From Halorubrum salsamenti (lineage in GTDB: Archaea; Halobacteriota; Halobacteria; Halobacteriales; Haloferacaceae): 64,000 bases of DNA. The stretch covers positions 62,001-126,000 of the forward strand of contig NZ_VCNL01000005.1 in assembly GCF_007671685.1 (NCBI RefSeq). Direction: 5' to 3'. The notes under the pieces are model-generated. The model saw only the letters and a list, made by a program, of their open reading frames with translations. It made no database searches and had not been told where the DNA came from. A program made the translations under genes and the position numbers. Shown here piece by piece: positions 16,293-24,912 of this stretch. Each line of letters opens with the position of its first letter. Position 1 is the stretch's first letter.

Positions 16293-17537
16293 TCAGTCGT
16301 CAGAGAGCGCCCCGCTCGGCGTCGACGGCGCACTGGATCGGCTGACGAACCAGGTCGTCACGAGGGCGCCCGCGACGATGAGCAGGAGGAAGCCGGCAGT
16401 TCGGAGCATTCCCACGCGCCCGAACGCGTCGACCAGCGGCATCGGGGCGAACGGCGAGAGAGCGAACCCGCCGTACATCATCATCGTCACGCCGCTGAGT
16501 GCCCGTCCGCGGACCTCCTCCTGAACGATCGACGCGATCCAGTCGTTCACCGTCGGCAAGAGGAGCCCGAACCCCATCCCGCCGGCGACGATGATGCCGA
16601 CGAGCACGACCGGGAAGAGCTCCACGGAAGTGAACAGCAGGAAGCCCACCGCGGCGAGGGCGAACGCGGCCGCGATGAGCGTGATGTGTCGGAAGTGCTG
16701 TTTGATACGGCCGTACATCGATGCCATGACCACGCCGGCGATCATGACGCCCGAGATGATCAGGCCGGTCTGGGAGTCGCTCACGCCGAGCGATCCCTGG
16801 AGGTAGTACGGGACCTCGATCATGATGAGGTTGTTCGTCAGCATCCCGAACAGCACGAGGAAGTAGATCCCGGCGATGACCTTCGTCGGCGACTCTCGAA
16901 CGAGCTTGGCAACGGCCTCGACCCGGCTGATCTCGTCGTTCCGCTGGGACTCCTGGACGTCGGGTTCGGGCAGGAGACGCAGGATTGGCGGGACGAACAG
17001 CAGCGCGCCGGCGAAGACGAGGAAGATGTATCGCCAGCCGAGGGTCCCCGCGATGTAGCCGCCGAGGACGGCCGCGACGGCACCGCCGCCGGCCTGCACG
17101 GCGCCGTAGTACCCCATGACCGACTCGCGTCGGCCGCCGGAGTAGTAGTCGGCGATCAGCGTCGGGACGGTCACCATGAGCGCTCCGACGGCAATGCCGT
17201 CGAGGATGCGCGTCGCCAGGATCAGGTAGATCGAATCGAGGAAGAACGCGATGCTCGTCCCGGCCCCGTAAATGACGACCGCGGCGATCAGGATCGGCTT
17301 GCGCGCGTACTTGTCGAGCAGGTACCCCGTGAGGGGCGCGACGACGATCACGATCCACGCGGACGTCGTGCTGACCAGCTGTGCCAGCGTCTCGGAGTTC
17401 GGTACGTGCGAGAACGTCTGTTGGATCGCGGGGATGGTCGGGTTGATCAGCGCCCCGGAGAAGGAGGGGATGATCCCGATCAACACCAGTGTCAGGAGCT
17501 TCGACCACTTGAAAGACTCAGTGTAGCTCTCCGACAT
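16293..17537 (-). CDS. MFS transporter, probable sugar-acid permease
   Basis: Twelve-helix major facilitator of 414 residues. The inter-helix 2/3 motif reads GYLLDKYARKPILI, and R-I-L-D-G-I-A-V-G in helix 4 is typical. The protein shows two six-helix halves separated by a charged loop near residues 195-220 (LLPEPDVQESQRNDE). No substrate signature is readable. Position at the end of the uronate catabolic genes suggests import of glucuronate or a related acid. ATG 17537 is used; a GTG two codons upstream is possible. The likely TATA box (17637-17646) implies a leader of about 75 bases. Transporter class certain, substrate inferred. Confidence 0.85.
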   Translation of the reverse strand: MSESYTESFKWSKLLTLVLIGIIPSFSGALINPTIPAIQQTFSHVPNSETLAQLVSTTSAWIVIVVAPLTGYLLDKYARKPILIAAVVIYGAGTSIAFFLDSIYLILATRILDGIAVGALMVTVPTLIADYYSGGRRESVMGYYGAVQAGGGAVAAVLGGYIAGTLGWRYIFLVFAGALLFVPPILRLLPEPDVQESQRNDEISRVEAVAKLVRESPTKVIAGIYFLVLFGMLTNNLIMIEVPYYLQGSLGVSDSQTGLIISGVMIAGVVMASMYGRIKQHFRHITLIAAAFALAAVGFLLFTSVELFPVVLVGIIVAGGMGFGLLLPTVNDWIASIVQEEVRGRALSGVTMMMYGGFALSPFAPMPLVDAFGRVGMLRTAGFLLLIVAGALVTTWFVSRSSAPSTPSGALSDD

Positions 17538-17939
17538 ACTCACTCACCGGAGTTTCTCCCGGTCTTTGGATCGGGCGTAGTCTGTAGTCTACCTTCTATG
17601 AGACGGTGTTGCATACACTCATAGTTATATACAAACATTATAAATATCTTTCCAAAGTGCGGAGTGAGGCGTCCCCCTCCCAGATGACCATTCTGCCCCT
17701 CTATCAGATCCTTCTGCCCCTGCACCGGATCCCGTCGAGCGACGCTTCTGAACGGTCGCTGACCGCGGGCCCCCGATCGACGGCAACTCGGGCGAGTGGG
17801 TTCCTCTGTAACTTTCTGAGATAGCTGCTGTCCGATGATATTGAACGATAAATCTCCGCAAGATCGAGCATCGTTGGCTGGTGGCAAAGACAGCTACCCG
17901 ATGATTAAAAATACGGACCCTGAAAAAGGGACAATCACA
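17538..17939. promoter_or_regulatory. Promoter region of the MFS gene with TATA box and regulator half-site
   Basis: A gene-free 400-base stretch. ATTTATAATG on the minus strand at 17637-17646 is a good TATA box for the MFS gene. TATTGAAC at 17839-17846 matches an arm of the putative IclR operator at 7489-7507. No coding frame is credible here. Confidence 0.45.
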
Positions 17940-18238
17940 TCAGCTCCGTAGATAATGCGTTCAATGTCATTGAAATAGTTCGGGAGACGGAACCAGACCG
18001 GTATCCGAACTTGCGGACGAGATCGCCGTCCCGGAAAGTACCGCTCACATCCGTCTCAAGACTCTCGAGGATCGGTCGGGTCTCGGAGCGGACCCGCGAG
18101 AACCTCGGTTCGGAGAGCGTCGCCATCTCGATCGCGGGCCCGAAACACCGGTTCGACGCCGAGCGCATCGACGACGAACTACAGTCCGAGCTACGGAACG
18201 CCGCGAACGTGATCGAGCTGCGATCCCGGCACTCCTGA
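17940..18238 (+). pseudogene. IclR-family regulator remnant with internal deletion and frameshift
   Basis: The first part reads ISSVDNAFNVIEIVRETEPD, shifts frame near 17998, then continues VSELADEIAVPESTAHIRLKTLED. This is an IclR winged helix. Without any effector-domain core it then jumps to ENLGSESVAISIAGPKHRF and RNAANVIELRSRHS, the extreme C-terminus. Around 160 residues of the effector domain are missing. Its two ends match the intact IclR protein at 6650-7432 closely (ISITGPKHRF, LRNAANVIELQ). It is a dead paralogue, probably once the local regulator of the MFS or neighbouring genes. Confidence 0.8.
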
Positions 18239-18406
18239 CTCGAAGGAATTACACGCGTATGTGTGTAAACTCCACCTCCGCCGTTCGATGTCGTTGGACA
18301 AACGGGTGCAGCGTGGTTTCGGTAAATGTCCGCGCTTCTCAGGCCGTTTCTCATATAACTGTTAGCTGATGTTTTCTTGGAACCATATATTTTCTATAAT
18401 AAATAA

Positions 18407-18634
18407 GCGATCGCCACCCTCCTCAACGTCGAGACCGAGACGTCTCCGATGGAACACCTGTTTGAGACCGTTTGAACCGCTGACACAGTATTTCACGTCG
18501 ATATCTCGCGTCTCACCGACGACGACGCACTCCCAGTGCGATCCCGAGGTGTCACTCGTCCGATCCCGACAGATTACTCTACGGAAACCTTCAAAAACGC
18601 CGAGGTTAGCGCTTACAGCTATATAACTGGCTAA
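18407..18634 (+). pseudogene. C-terminal remnant of an unidentified gene with an internal stop
   Basis: One frame reads IATLLNVETETSPMEHLFETV, a TGA stop, then TADTVFHVDISRLTDDDALP and continues through TRPIPTDYSTETFKNAEVSA to a TAA at 18634. The text on both sides of the stop has haloarchaeal codon use and protein-like composition, so it is probably the tail of a decayed gene. I do not recognise the family. It follows the IclR remnant on the same strand, so both may belong to one eroded operon. Confidence 0.45.
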
Positions 18635-19034
18635 TCATCGATTAGCGTTTCGCCGGTCATCGACTGCCCGTCCGCTCTTCGAGATCGGACGTGAACTGCC
18701 CCTCGTGTGCTACTTCGAATTGTATCAAATACTATGGCTATATTTAAATCAGACACTCTGGGAATCTCGACGGGCGCGTCACGATCGACTGCAACGGCGG
18801 GGCCGGGATCAGCAGCCGCCAGAGACGAGGCGGAGTCCGACGGTTCCGAAGGCGATCACAAATAAAGACGATCATAGAGTAGGGACGATCATACGTATAC
18901 AACGCGCACGCGACCGGGCTCACCACCGTGGACAGCCGGATCGACTCTTCGAGGAGAGTGAGGAACTCTGGGAATCTCCGCGGAGTAGACGAGCGAACCG
19001 GCCCGGTCTGGGCGCGGGAGGGCCTAATAACGGA
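18635..19034. other. Gene-poor decayed stretch
   Basis: About 400 bases without a convincing gene. A 43-codon open frame from ATG 18733 (MAIFKSDTLG at its start, acidic end) overlaps a TATA-like ATATTTAAAT and could be a small protein, but nothing else supports it. The segment GGGAATCT occurs twice (near 18769 and 18972). The end of the TauE/SafE gene follows at 19035. Confidence 0.35.
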
Positions 19035-20102
19035 TTAGTCCGCAGTCGTAGTCGCCTGACGACGAGTCTGACGGAGCGACGAGACCGTCGTGTAGAGGAT
19101 CGCGAAGGCGACGACGACCGCCGCACCGATGACGAGCACCAGCCCGAGCAGTTCGAGAGTCGAGTTGCCGATGTAGGAACCGATCTCACCGATACCGACC
19201 GCGATGGCACCGATCAAGAGCATGCCGCCGAAGTAGACCTTGATGCCGTCAGCGTCGACGACGGCGGTCGCGGCGGAGCCGATACGTGCACCGAGTGCGC
19301 TCCCGAACAGCAGCGGGGCGACGATACCGAGGTCCACGCCGCCGCCCTGTCCGTAGAGGTAACTCCCGAGGCCGCCGGAGAAGACGATCTCGAAGAGGTC
19401 GGTACCGACGGCGACGGGCACCGGGACGCCGATCGCGTAGATCATCGCCGGCATCCGGATGAAGCCGCCACCGACGCCGAGGAAGCCGGACAGGAGGCCG
19501 GTCGCGAAGGCGACGGCCGTGATGACCCACGCGGAAACGCGGACGTCGCCGCGGAGCGTCACCATCGGCGGAATCCGAACGGTCTGTTGAATCGTCTTCG
19601 CGATTTCGGGAATCTCGTACTCGTCGAGGTCCCGGTCGGCCGCCTCGTGGTCGACCCCGCCTCCGCCGTCGCTGTTCAACGCGTCACGAGTCACCATCGC
19701 TCCGACGCCGCCGAGCAGGACCACGTAGGCGACGCTGATGATACCGCCGGCGAGTCCCAGCGACTCGAGGTAGTAGACGCTGGCACGCCCGGCCTCGATC
19801 CCGATGGTCGTCCCGGTGATCATGATCGCGCCGAGCTTGTAGTCGACCTGCCCGAGGTCGTGGTGTTTCAGGGTCGCGATGACGGCCGTCCCGAAGACGA
19901 ACGCCATCCCGCTCCCGACCGCGACGGGCGCCGGGTAGTCCAACATCAGTAGCGCGGGGGTTACGAGGAACGACCCGCCCATGCCGAAGAACCCGAACAG
20001 GACGCCGACGACGAGGCCGAACCCGACGAACAGAGCCAGCATCTCGGGGCTCGTCTCCAGGATGCCAAGCCCGCCGAGGAGGCTATCGAGCATTCGCTTC
20101 AC
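19035..20102 (-). CDS. TauE/SafE-family sulfite/organosulfur exporter
   Basis: Membrane protein of 355 residues with two related halves of about four helices. Each half carries the family's glycine-rich helix pair (FGFFGMGGSFLVTPALL near residue 40 and SGFLGVGGGFIRMPAMIYAIG in the second half). The halves are joined by an acidic cytoplasmic loop near residues 140-190. TauE/SafE proteins move sulfite, sulfoacetate, taurine or related anions out of, or into, the cell. It overlaps the upstream small gene by 20 bases, so the two are translationally coupled. Membership of the sulfur island supports a sulfite or thiosulfate role. Confidence 0.88.
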   Translation of the reverse strand: MKRMLDSLLGGLGILETSPEMLALFVGFGLVVGVLFGFFGMGGSFLVTPALLMLDYPAPVAVGSGMAFVFGTAVIATLKHHDLGQVDYKLGAIMITGTTIGIEAGRASVYYLESLGLAGGIISVAYVVLLGGVGAMVTRDALNSDGGGGVDHEAADRDLDEYEIPEIAKTIQQTVRIPPMVTLRGDVRVSAWVITAVAFATGLLSGFLGVGGGFIRMPAMIYAIGVPVPVAVGTDLFEIVFSGGLGSYLYGQGGGVDLGIVAPLLFGSALGARIGSAATAVVDADGIKVYFGGMLLIGAIAVGIGEIGSYIGNSTLELLGLVLVIGAAVVVAFAILYTTVSSLRQTRRQATTTAD

Positions 20103-20247
20103 CTCCGATCAAGAGCTTCATGAGATAGGGTCCGAAGAGCCGTTCGAGGCCACCGTATCCCACGTACAGCACGATCGCTTCCAGTAGAATCGTGCCGATA
20201 AGCAAGGCTGTCTCCGGGTCCCACGTGGGAATCTCTAGTCCTGCCAT
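20083..20247 (-). CDS. Small membrane-associated partner of the TauE/SafE protein
   Basis: A 54-residue protein, one predicted membrane helix (ETALLIGTILLEAIVLYVGYGG) with a short charged tail. ATG 20247 is chosen because the minus strand carries a strong Shine-Dalgarno sequence (GGAGGGAG) about eight bases upstream, unusual in this mostly leaderless window. Its 3' end overlaps the TauE/SafE start by 20 bases. Similar tiny proteins precede TauE/SafE genes in other haloarchaea (I recall a DUF7512 label, not verified). Probably an accessory subunit; function unknown. Confidence 0.75.
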   Translation of the reverse strand: MAGLEIPTWDPETALLIGTILLEAIVLYVGYGGLERLFGPYLMKLLIGGEANAR

Positions 20248-20347
20248 CGATTCTCCCTCCGACGTCCGAACACGATAATTCGCTGTTGGCACATTTCTGC
20301 TCAATACACCCTACCCGCTTCGTGCCTATAACGGTTTTGGGGTCGTT

Positions 20348-20361
20348 GCACAATACTATAT
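20348..20361 (-). promoter_or_regulatory. Shared sulfur-island motif, copy A (ATATAGTATTGTGC)
   Basis: On the minus strand it reads ATATAGTATTGTGC, about 100 bases before the small gene that leads the TauE/SafE operon. The core GTATTGTG recurs upstream of other sulfur genes in the window. Confidence 0.4.
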
Positions 20362-20511
20362 CCAGGTAACCTCGGCTGGAGTATCGATAACTTACGGAGA
20401 ACGTACGGTACTCCGGCGGTTCCAGAAACCGGTCAGTGGACGTCCCGTTTCTCGACTACCCCTCCGAGATCGAACAAAACTGTGTTGTCGACGCCCGACG
20501 AAGGTGTCGGT

Positions 20512-21357
20512 ATGAGAGCCCTGTGCGCGACCGACCTGTCGGCAGCGAGTGAGGCCGCGATAGAGAACGAAACCTGCCTCAACTGCCTGGGACGTATCGG
20601 CGTCGATACGATCCATCTCGTGACGGTCGTTCCGGCGAACGTCCACTCCGGGATGCCCGGCGTGAATTTCGAGGAGCGACGCCGACGGGGACTGGACCGG
20701 TATCGCGCGGTAATCGAGGCCGCCGGGTTCGACGCCGAGACGCACGTCGTCCGCGGGACTCCCTACCGACGTATCAACGGCATCGCCGAGACCGTCCACG
20801 CCGATCTATCGGTCGTCGGCTCACGGGGGCAGAGCCCGCTGGAGAACCGGGTCATCGGCTCGACCGCCCGCAACCTCGCGCGGACGACCGTCGTTCCGTT
20901 ATTGGTCAACCGCGTCGAGCGGGCGACCGCCGACCCCGACGTTCTCCGAGAACACCTCTTTCAGCGTATTCTCTTCGCGACGGACTTCTCCGAGAACGCC
21001 GACCGAGCGTTCGACGCCTTCTCGTACCTCCGTCACGCGACCGAGGAGGCGACTCTCGTTCACGTGCGGTCGCCGAAAGACGAGGGCGTCGACGCCGACG
21101 TCAGTCCACGGGAGCAGCTGGCCGAGCACGCGCGCACGCTGGAAAACTGGGGCATCGAGACGCGGACCGAGGTCCGGCAAGGCGATCCCGCCGACGAGAT
21201 CCTCGCCGTCGAAGCGGAGGTAACGCCGTCGACGGTCCTCGTCGGGTCGAAGGGGCGAAGCCGCATCCGGCGGCTCCTGTTGGGGAGCGTCTCCGAGGAG
21301 ATCGTCGCACAGGCGACGGGAAACGTCTTCCTCGTTCCGCCGCCTCGGGCGGTCTGA
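20512..21357 (+). CDS. Tandem-domain universal stress protein
   Basis: A 281-residue protein made of two UspA domains (about 1-140 and 150-281). Each has a full nucleotide-binding motif: VGSRGQSPLENRVIGST in the first and VGSKGRSRIRRLLLGS in the second, so ATP binding is expected in both. An NETCLNCLGR segment gives two cysteines near residue 27. ATG 20512 begins the first beta strand (MRALCATDLS). It lies between the TauE/SafE operon and the PiT gene, transcribed opposite to both. Probably a stress or metabolite sensor for the sulfur island, by position only. Confidence 0.87.
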   Translation: MRALCATDLSAASEAAIENETCLNCLGRIGVDTIHLVTVVPANVHSGMPGVNFEERRRRGLDRYRAVIEAAGFDAETHVVRGTPYRRINGIAETVHADLSVVGSRGQSPLENRVIGSTARNLARTTVVPLLVNRVERATADPDVLREHLFQRILFATDFSENADRAFDAFSYLRHATEEATLVHVRSPKDEGVDADVSPREQLAEHARTLENWGIETRTEVRQGDPADEILAVEAEVTPSTVLVGSKGRSRIRRLLLGSVSEEIVAQATGNVFLVPPPRAV

Positions 21358-21385
21358 GGGAACCGACGATCAGCACGACAGCCGC

Positions 21386-22561
21386 CTACAAGAGGAGGAA
21401 CGCGGTACCGTACGCGAGCACGAACGAGAGGACGAACGACCCGGCCCACGCCCCCACCGTCAGGAGGATCTTCCGTGCGTCGACGGCCTCTCGACCGCCG
21501 ACGGCTGCGCCACTCCCGATGATGGCGCTGACGACGATCTCGTTGAACGAGACCGGGACCCCCAGCAGGACCGCCAGCTGTGCGATCAGGAACGACGGCA
21601 CGAGCGCCGAGATGGAGCGCCGCGGGCCGAGCGACGAGTAGTCCTGGGCGAGCGACTTGATCATCCGCGGCGCACCCGTCCACGAGCCGACGAGCATTCC
21701 GAGGCCACCGCCGACGAGCACGGCGAACGTCGAAACCATCCCCACCTCGTCGAGCAGCGGCAGCAGCGGCCCGACGGCGAGCCCGACCTGGCTCCCGCCC
21801 GCGGAGAAGGCGACGAGCGACCCGAGCGCGAGCAGCACGCGCCGCAGGCCGCCCCGTTCGTCGCGACTGACGTCCCACCAGACAACGCCGGCGACGGCCA
21901 GCGCCGCGAGGCCCGTCATACCGACCGCCGACGCGACCCCGTCGACTGCGAGCGCCCGCTGTCCGAGGCCGCGGAGGGTTCCGGCCGCGCCCCCCTCACC
22001 CAGGAAGCTGAACTGGACGTTCACGAGGACGGCCCCGACGAGGCCGGCGAGGACGGGGATACTGTACCGTTCGGGGACGTCGGAACGCGGGAGGAGGCTG
22101 GCGATGGTGAACGCGATGCCGCCCCCGACGAACGGCGTCAACACCCAGACGGCGGCGATCTGTTGGTACTTCGGCCAGACCGGCGTCCCGCCGAGCGCGA
22201 GGCCGACGCCGATGACGGCGCCGGTCACGGTGAACGCGGTCGCGATCGGGTAGCCGGTCGTGATGCCGATCGCCATCAGCCCCGCGCCCAACACGAGCAC
22301 GAGGATGACGCCGGCGACCGGCAGACTGATGCCGCCGACGAGGCCGCTGCCGATGGCTTCCGAGACGTTGCCCCCCTGAGTAACGGCACCGGCGAAGCCG
22401 AAAATACCGACTAGGAAGGCGGCGCGCATCGTCGCGATGGCGTTCGCGCCGACGGCAGGGGCGTACGGCGTCGCGCCGCTCGACCCGGCACCGATGACCC
22501 ACGCCATGAACAGACTCGCGAGACCGGCACCGACGAAGAGGGCGATAAGCGCGGGCTCCAT
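21386..22561 (-). CDS. PiT-family inorganic anion transporter (phosphate or sulfate/thiosulfate)
   Basis: Membrane protein of 391 residues with the PiT family's duplicated half-motifs: GANAIATMRAAFLVGIFGFAGAVTQG in the first half, and SWTGAPRMIKSLAQDYSSLGPRRS with SAIIGSGAAVGG in the second. Family members import phosphate with Na+ or H+, but CysP of Bacillus is a PiT protein that carries sulfate. Here the next genes are YeeE-type sulfur transporters and a persulfide-type hydrolase, so a sulfur oxyanion is the likelier cargo. It is 10 bases downstream of the YeeE half-gene, in one operon. Family certain, substrate inferred. Confidence 0.85.
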   Translation of the reverse strand: MEPALIALFVGAGLASLFMAWVIGAGSSGATPYAPAVGANAIATMRAAFLVGIFGFAGAVTQGGNVSEAIGSGLVGGISLPVAGVILVLVLGAGLMAIGITTGYPIATAFTVTGAVIGVGLALGGTPVWPKYQQIAAVWVLTPFVGGGIAFTIASLLPRSDVPERYSIPVLAGLVGAVLVNVQFSFLGEGGAAGTLRGLGQRALAVDGVASAVGMTGLAALAVAGVVWWDVSRDERGGLRRVLLALGSLVAFSAGGSQVGLAVGPLLPLLDEVGMVSTFAVLVGGGLGMLVGSWTGAPRMIKSLAQDYSSLGPRRSISALVPSFLIAQLAVLLGVPVSFNEIVVSAIIGSGAAVGGREAVDARKILLTVGAWAGSFVLSFVLAYGTAFLLL

Positions 22562-22571
22562 AATCGGTGAG

Positions 22572-23033
22572 CTAGTCTGCGCGCGTCGCGGCGGTGCCCT
22601 GCGCCTGGGTATGGCTCCGCCAGTAGCCCTGGGCGTACGCGCCGACGAACATCCCGGCGAGCGCCCAGAGGATGGTGACGTTGCCGACGCCGAGGCTCGC
22701 GTACGCCGCGCCCGGGCAGATGCCGGAGAGCCCCCAGCCGACGCCGAAGACGGCGCCGCCGACGAGGACGTTCCGATCGAACGGCTTCAGCCGGCGCTCG
22801 TAGGGGTCGCCCGTGAGGGGCGCGGCGTCTCGAATCCGTGGCAGCAGGGCGAACGCGATCCCGGAGACGATCGCGGCGCCGAACATGACGAACGGGAGGC
22901 CGAGGTCGTCGAACTGCAGGAAGTTCAGCACGACCTCAGGCCGCGCCATGTGGCTGAACCCGAGCCCGAACCCGAATATCAGGCCGCCGACGAAGACCAG
23001 CGGCTTGAACAGCGGATGTCTGTCCGCGCTCAC
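22572..23033 (-). CDS. YeeE/YedE (TsuA-like) transporter half, DUF6691 type
   Basis: A 153-residue membrane protein with four to five helices and the conserved cysteine in GWGLSGICPGAAYASLG (Cys106). In YeeE/TsuA thiosulfate importers, conserved cysteines line a translocation path and thiosulfate passes by transient hydrogen bonding. The other half is the adjacent upstream gene. The two genes are separated by 58 bases and probably form a heterodimer equal to one full-length bacterial TsuA. A TusA partner is encoded nearby, as is common for this family. Confidence 0.83.
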   Translation of the reverse strand: MSADRHPLFKPLVFVGGLIFGFGLGFSHMARPEVVLNFLQFDDLGLPFVMFGAAIVSGIAFALLPRIRDAAPLTGDPYERRLKPFDRNVLVGGAVFGVGWGLSGICPGAAYASLGVGNVTILWALAGMFVGAYAQGYWRSHTQAQGTAATRAD

Positions 23034-23091
23034 GTGTCGCTCCCTCCGGTCGCTCCCGTTCGCGCAGTTCGAGACGCAAGCGTCTCGCGCA

Positions 23092-23649
23092 TTACGGGCT
23101 CACCCCCATCGCGGCGACGACCTGGGCGGTCCCGATCGCCACGGTCAGGAACGTCACCACGCCGGCCAGCGACGTCTTCGACGCCGAGCCGACGCCGCAG
23201 ACGCCGTGCCCGGACGTACAGCCCTTGCCGACTCGGGTCCCGATGCCGACTAGGACGCCGCCGACGAACAGCCGCCACGGCTGGACGTCGGTCATCCAGA
23301 GCGTCACGCCGGCGACCTCGTACAGCCGGCCGGTCGTTCCGGGCTCGTACAGCGAGCTCGTGACCAGACCGGACTGGAACGTCGCCGCGAACGCCAGTCC
23401 GCCCAAGATGATGCCGGCCGTGAACACGAGCCGCCAGTCACGCGAGCCGACGTACCGTTCGAACCGTGACTGGTCGGAGACGTACGACAGCGTCGACTCC
23501 AAGAACGTGCTCGCCCCGGCCGGGATTCCCGTCCCGACGTAGATCAGGACGGTTCCGAGGCCGACGAACAGTCCGCCGACGGCGTACCGACTGATCCCGT
23601 TGGGGAACAGGTCGGCGACCGCCTGAAGCAGTACTGGGTCAGTGACCAT
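23092..23649 (-). CDS. YeeE/YedE (TsuA-like) transporter half
   Basis: A 185-residue membrane protein with five predicted helices. It contains the family signature GTRVGKGCTSGHGVCGVGS with Cys144 and Cys151, the cysteine pair used in thiosulfate transport by TsuA. It follows the rhodanese-hydrolase gene with an 8-base gap and precedes the DUF6691 half, so the set is one operon. Expected to import thiosulfate or a related sulfane-sulfur compound together with the neighbouring half-protein. Confidence 0.86.
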   Translation of the reverse strand: MVTDPVLLQAVADLFPNGISRYAVGGLFVGLGTVLIYVGTGIPAGASTFLESTLSYVSDQSRFERYVGSRDWRLVFTAGIILGGLAFAATFQSGLVTSSLYEPGTTGRLYEVAGVTLWMTDVQPWRLFVGGVLVGIGTRVGKGCTSGHGVCGVGSASKTSLAGVVTFLTVAIGTAQVVAAMGVSP

Positions 23650-23657
23650 CGGCGTCG

Positions 23658-24851
23658 TTAGTCACCCGCGAGCGAGTCCTGGCTGGCGGCGCAGTTGTTC
23701 GGGCCGAGCTCCAGGGTGAACGCTTCCTCGTCGTCGACGGCGTTCTGCCCGAGGTTCGTCGCGATGATGTCCTCGTAGTTGGCCGGCCGCGGGGGCATGT
23801 CCGAGAGGATGAGGTCGACGAACGCCTGTTCGTCCATCGTGAGCGCGTCCATCTCCTCGACGAGTTCGCCGATGGGCGCGGTGTAGGTGCCGTCCGCGGC
23901 GGGCTCGGCGGCGTCGCTGAAGTGCGCGCCACCGACGAGCGTGTCGTCGGGCAGCGTCAGCACGCGCTCCTGCAGGGACTCGTAGAGCATGCGCGCGGCG
24001 TCCGGCGCCCCCTCGTCGCCCTCTTCGAGGTCGGGGCGGGCGACGCTCTCGATGAACAGCCCGTCGCCGGTCGCGAGCAGGCCGTCGTCGACGAGGTACG
24101 AGGTCATCCCGGTCGTGTGGCCGGGGGTGGAGACAGTCTCGATGGTGGCGTCGCCGACCTGGAAGGTGTCACCGTCCTCGGCCGTGGTCAGCTCGTCCGC
24201 GTAGGTGACGCCGCGGTCGACGGCGGCCTCGGGGATGACGCCCTCGACGCCCTCCGCGTCGAGGTCGCGCACACCCGAGATGTGGTCGGCGTGAATGTGT
24301 GTGTCCAGCGCGTACTGTAGCTCGACGCCGAGGTCGTCGGCGTCGTCGAGGTAGCGGTCGGTGAAGGCGCGCAGCGGATCGATGATCGCGGCTTCGCCGT
24401 CGTCGTAGAGGAGGTAGCCGAGACAGCCCGAAGAGGGGCGCTGGTACTGGAGGAGCGTGCCGGCGCCGTCGTAGCGGTCGACCTCGACGGCCTCGTAGAT
24501 GCTCGCCCAGCCGTTCATGCCGTCTTCGAGGTGGTCGACGTCGTAGCCGCGCTCAGCGAGGGTGCCCGCGACGTACTCGCTGGCGCCGCCCTTCGCGCAG
24601 AGGACGGTCACTTCGCGGTCGTCGGGGATCCGGTCGAGGACGTCGTCGTCGATGTCGTCCTCGAGGAACTCGAAGTACGGGACGTTGATCGACGTGACGT
24701 TCTCGCCGTCGATCCGCCACTCCTCGTAGTCCGATTGCATGCGCGCGTCGAGGAGCGTGACGTCCTCGCCGGCGTCGATACGGTCTTTGAGCGATTCCGG
24801 GTCGACGGATTCCACGTCGGCATCCGGAGTCGGGAAGTCGTCGGCGTTCAT
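23658..24851 (-). CDS. Rhodanese-metallo-beta-lactamase fusion, persulfide dioxygenase-like
   Basis: A 397-residue two-domain protein. Residues about 15-110 form a rhodanese domain with catalytic loop LCAKGGASEY. Residues about 125-350 form an MBL-fold hydrolase with metal motif THIHADH and TPGHTTG, as in ETHE1/PDO persulfide dioxygenases and glyoxalase II. In bacterial fusions the dioxygenase oxidises glutathione persulfide to sulfite and the rhodanese exchanges sulfur with thiosulfate. Here the rhodanese is N-terminal and the thiol carrier unknown. ATG 24851 is used because the upstream extension would need a TTG. It leads the operon containing both YeeE halves and the PiT gene. Confidence 0.87.
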   Translation of the reverse strand: MNADDFPTPDADVESVDPESLKDRIDAGEDVTLLDARMQSDYEEWRIDGENVTSINVPYFEFLEDDIDDDVLDRIPDDREVTVLCAKGGASEYVAGTLAERGYDVDHLEDGMNGWASIYEAVEVDRYDGAGTLLQYQRPSSGCLGYLLYDDGEAAIIDPLRAFTDRYLDDADDLGVELQYALDTHIHADHISGVRDLDAEGVEGVIPEAAVDRGVTYADELTTAEDGDTFQVGDATIETVSTPGHTTGMTSYLVDDGLLATGDGLFIESVARPDLEEGDEGAPDAARMLYESLQERVLTLPDDTLVGGAHFSDAAEPAADGTYTAPIGELVEEMDALTMDEQAFVDLILSDMPPRPANYEDIIATNLGQNAVDDEEAFTLELGPNNCAASQDSLAGD

Positions 24852-24912
24852 GTTGTGCAATCATTCCTACCGGACGGACGTACAAAAGCATTTGCATAGA
24901 TATCCCCTAATA

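Noticed and set aside
18733-18864. A 43-codon small gene
   Set aside because: The start overlaps a TATA-like sequence, the codon pattern is not decisive and no homologue can be named.
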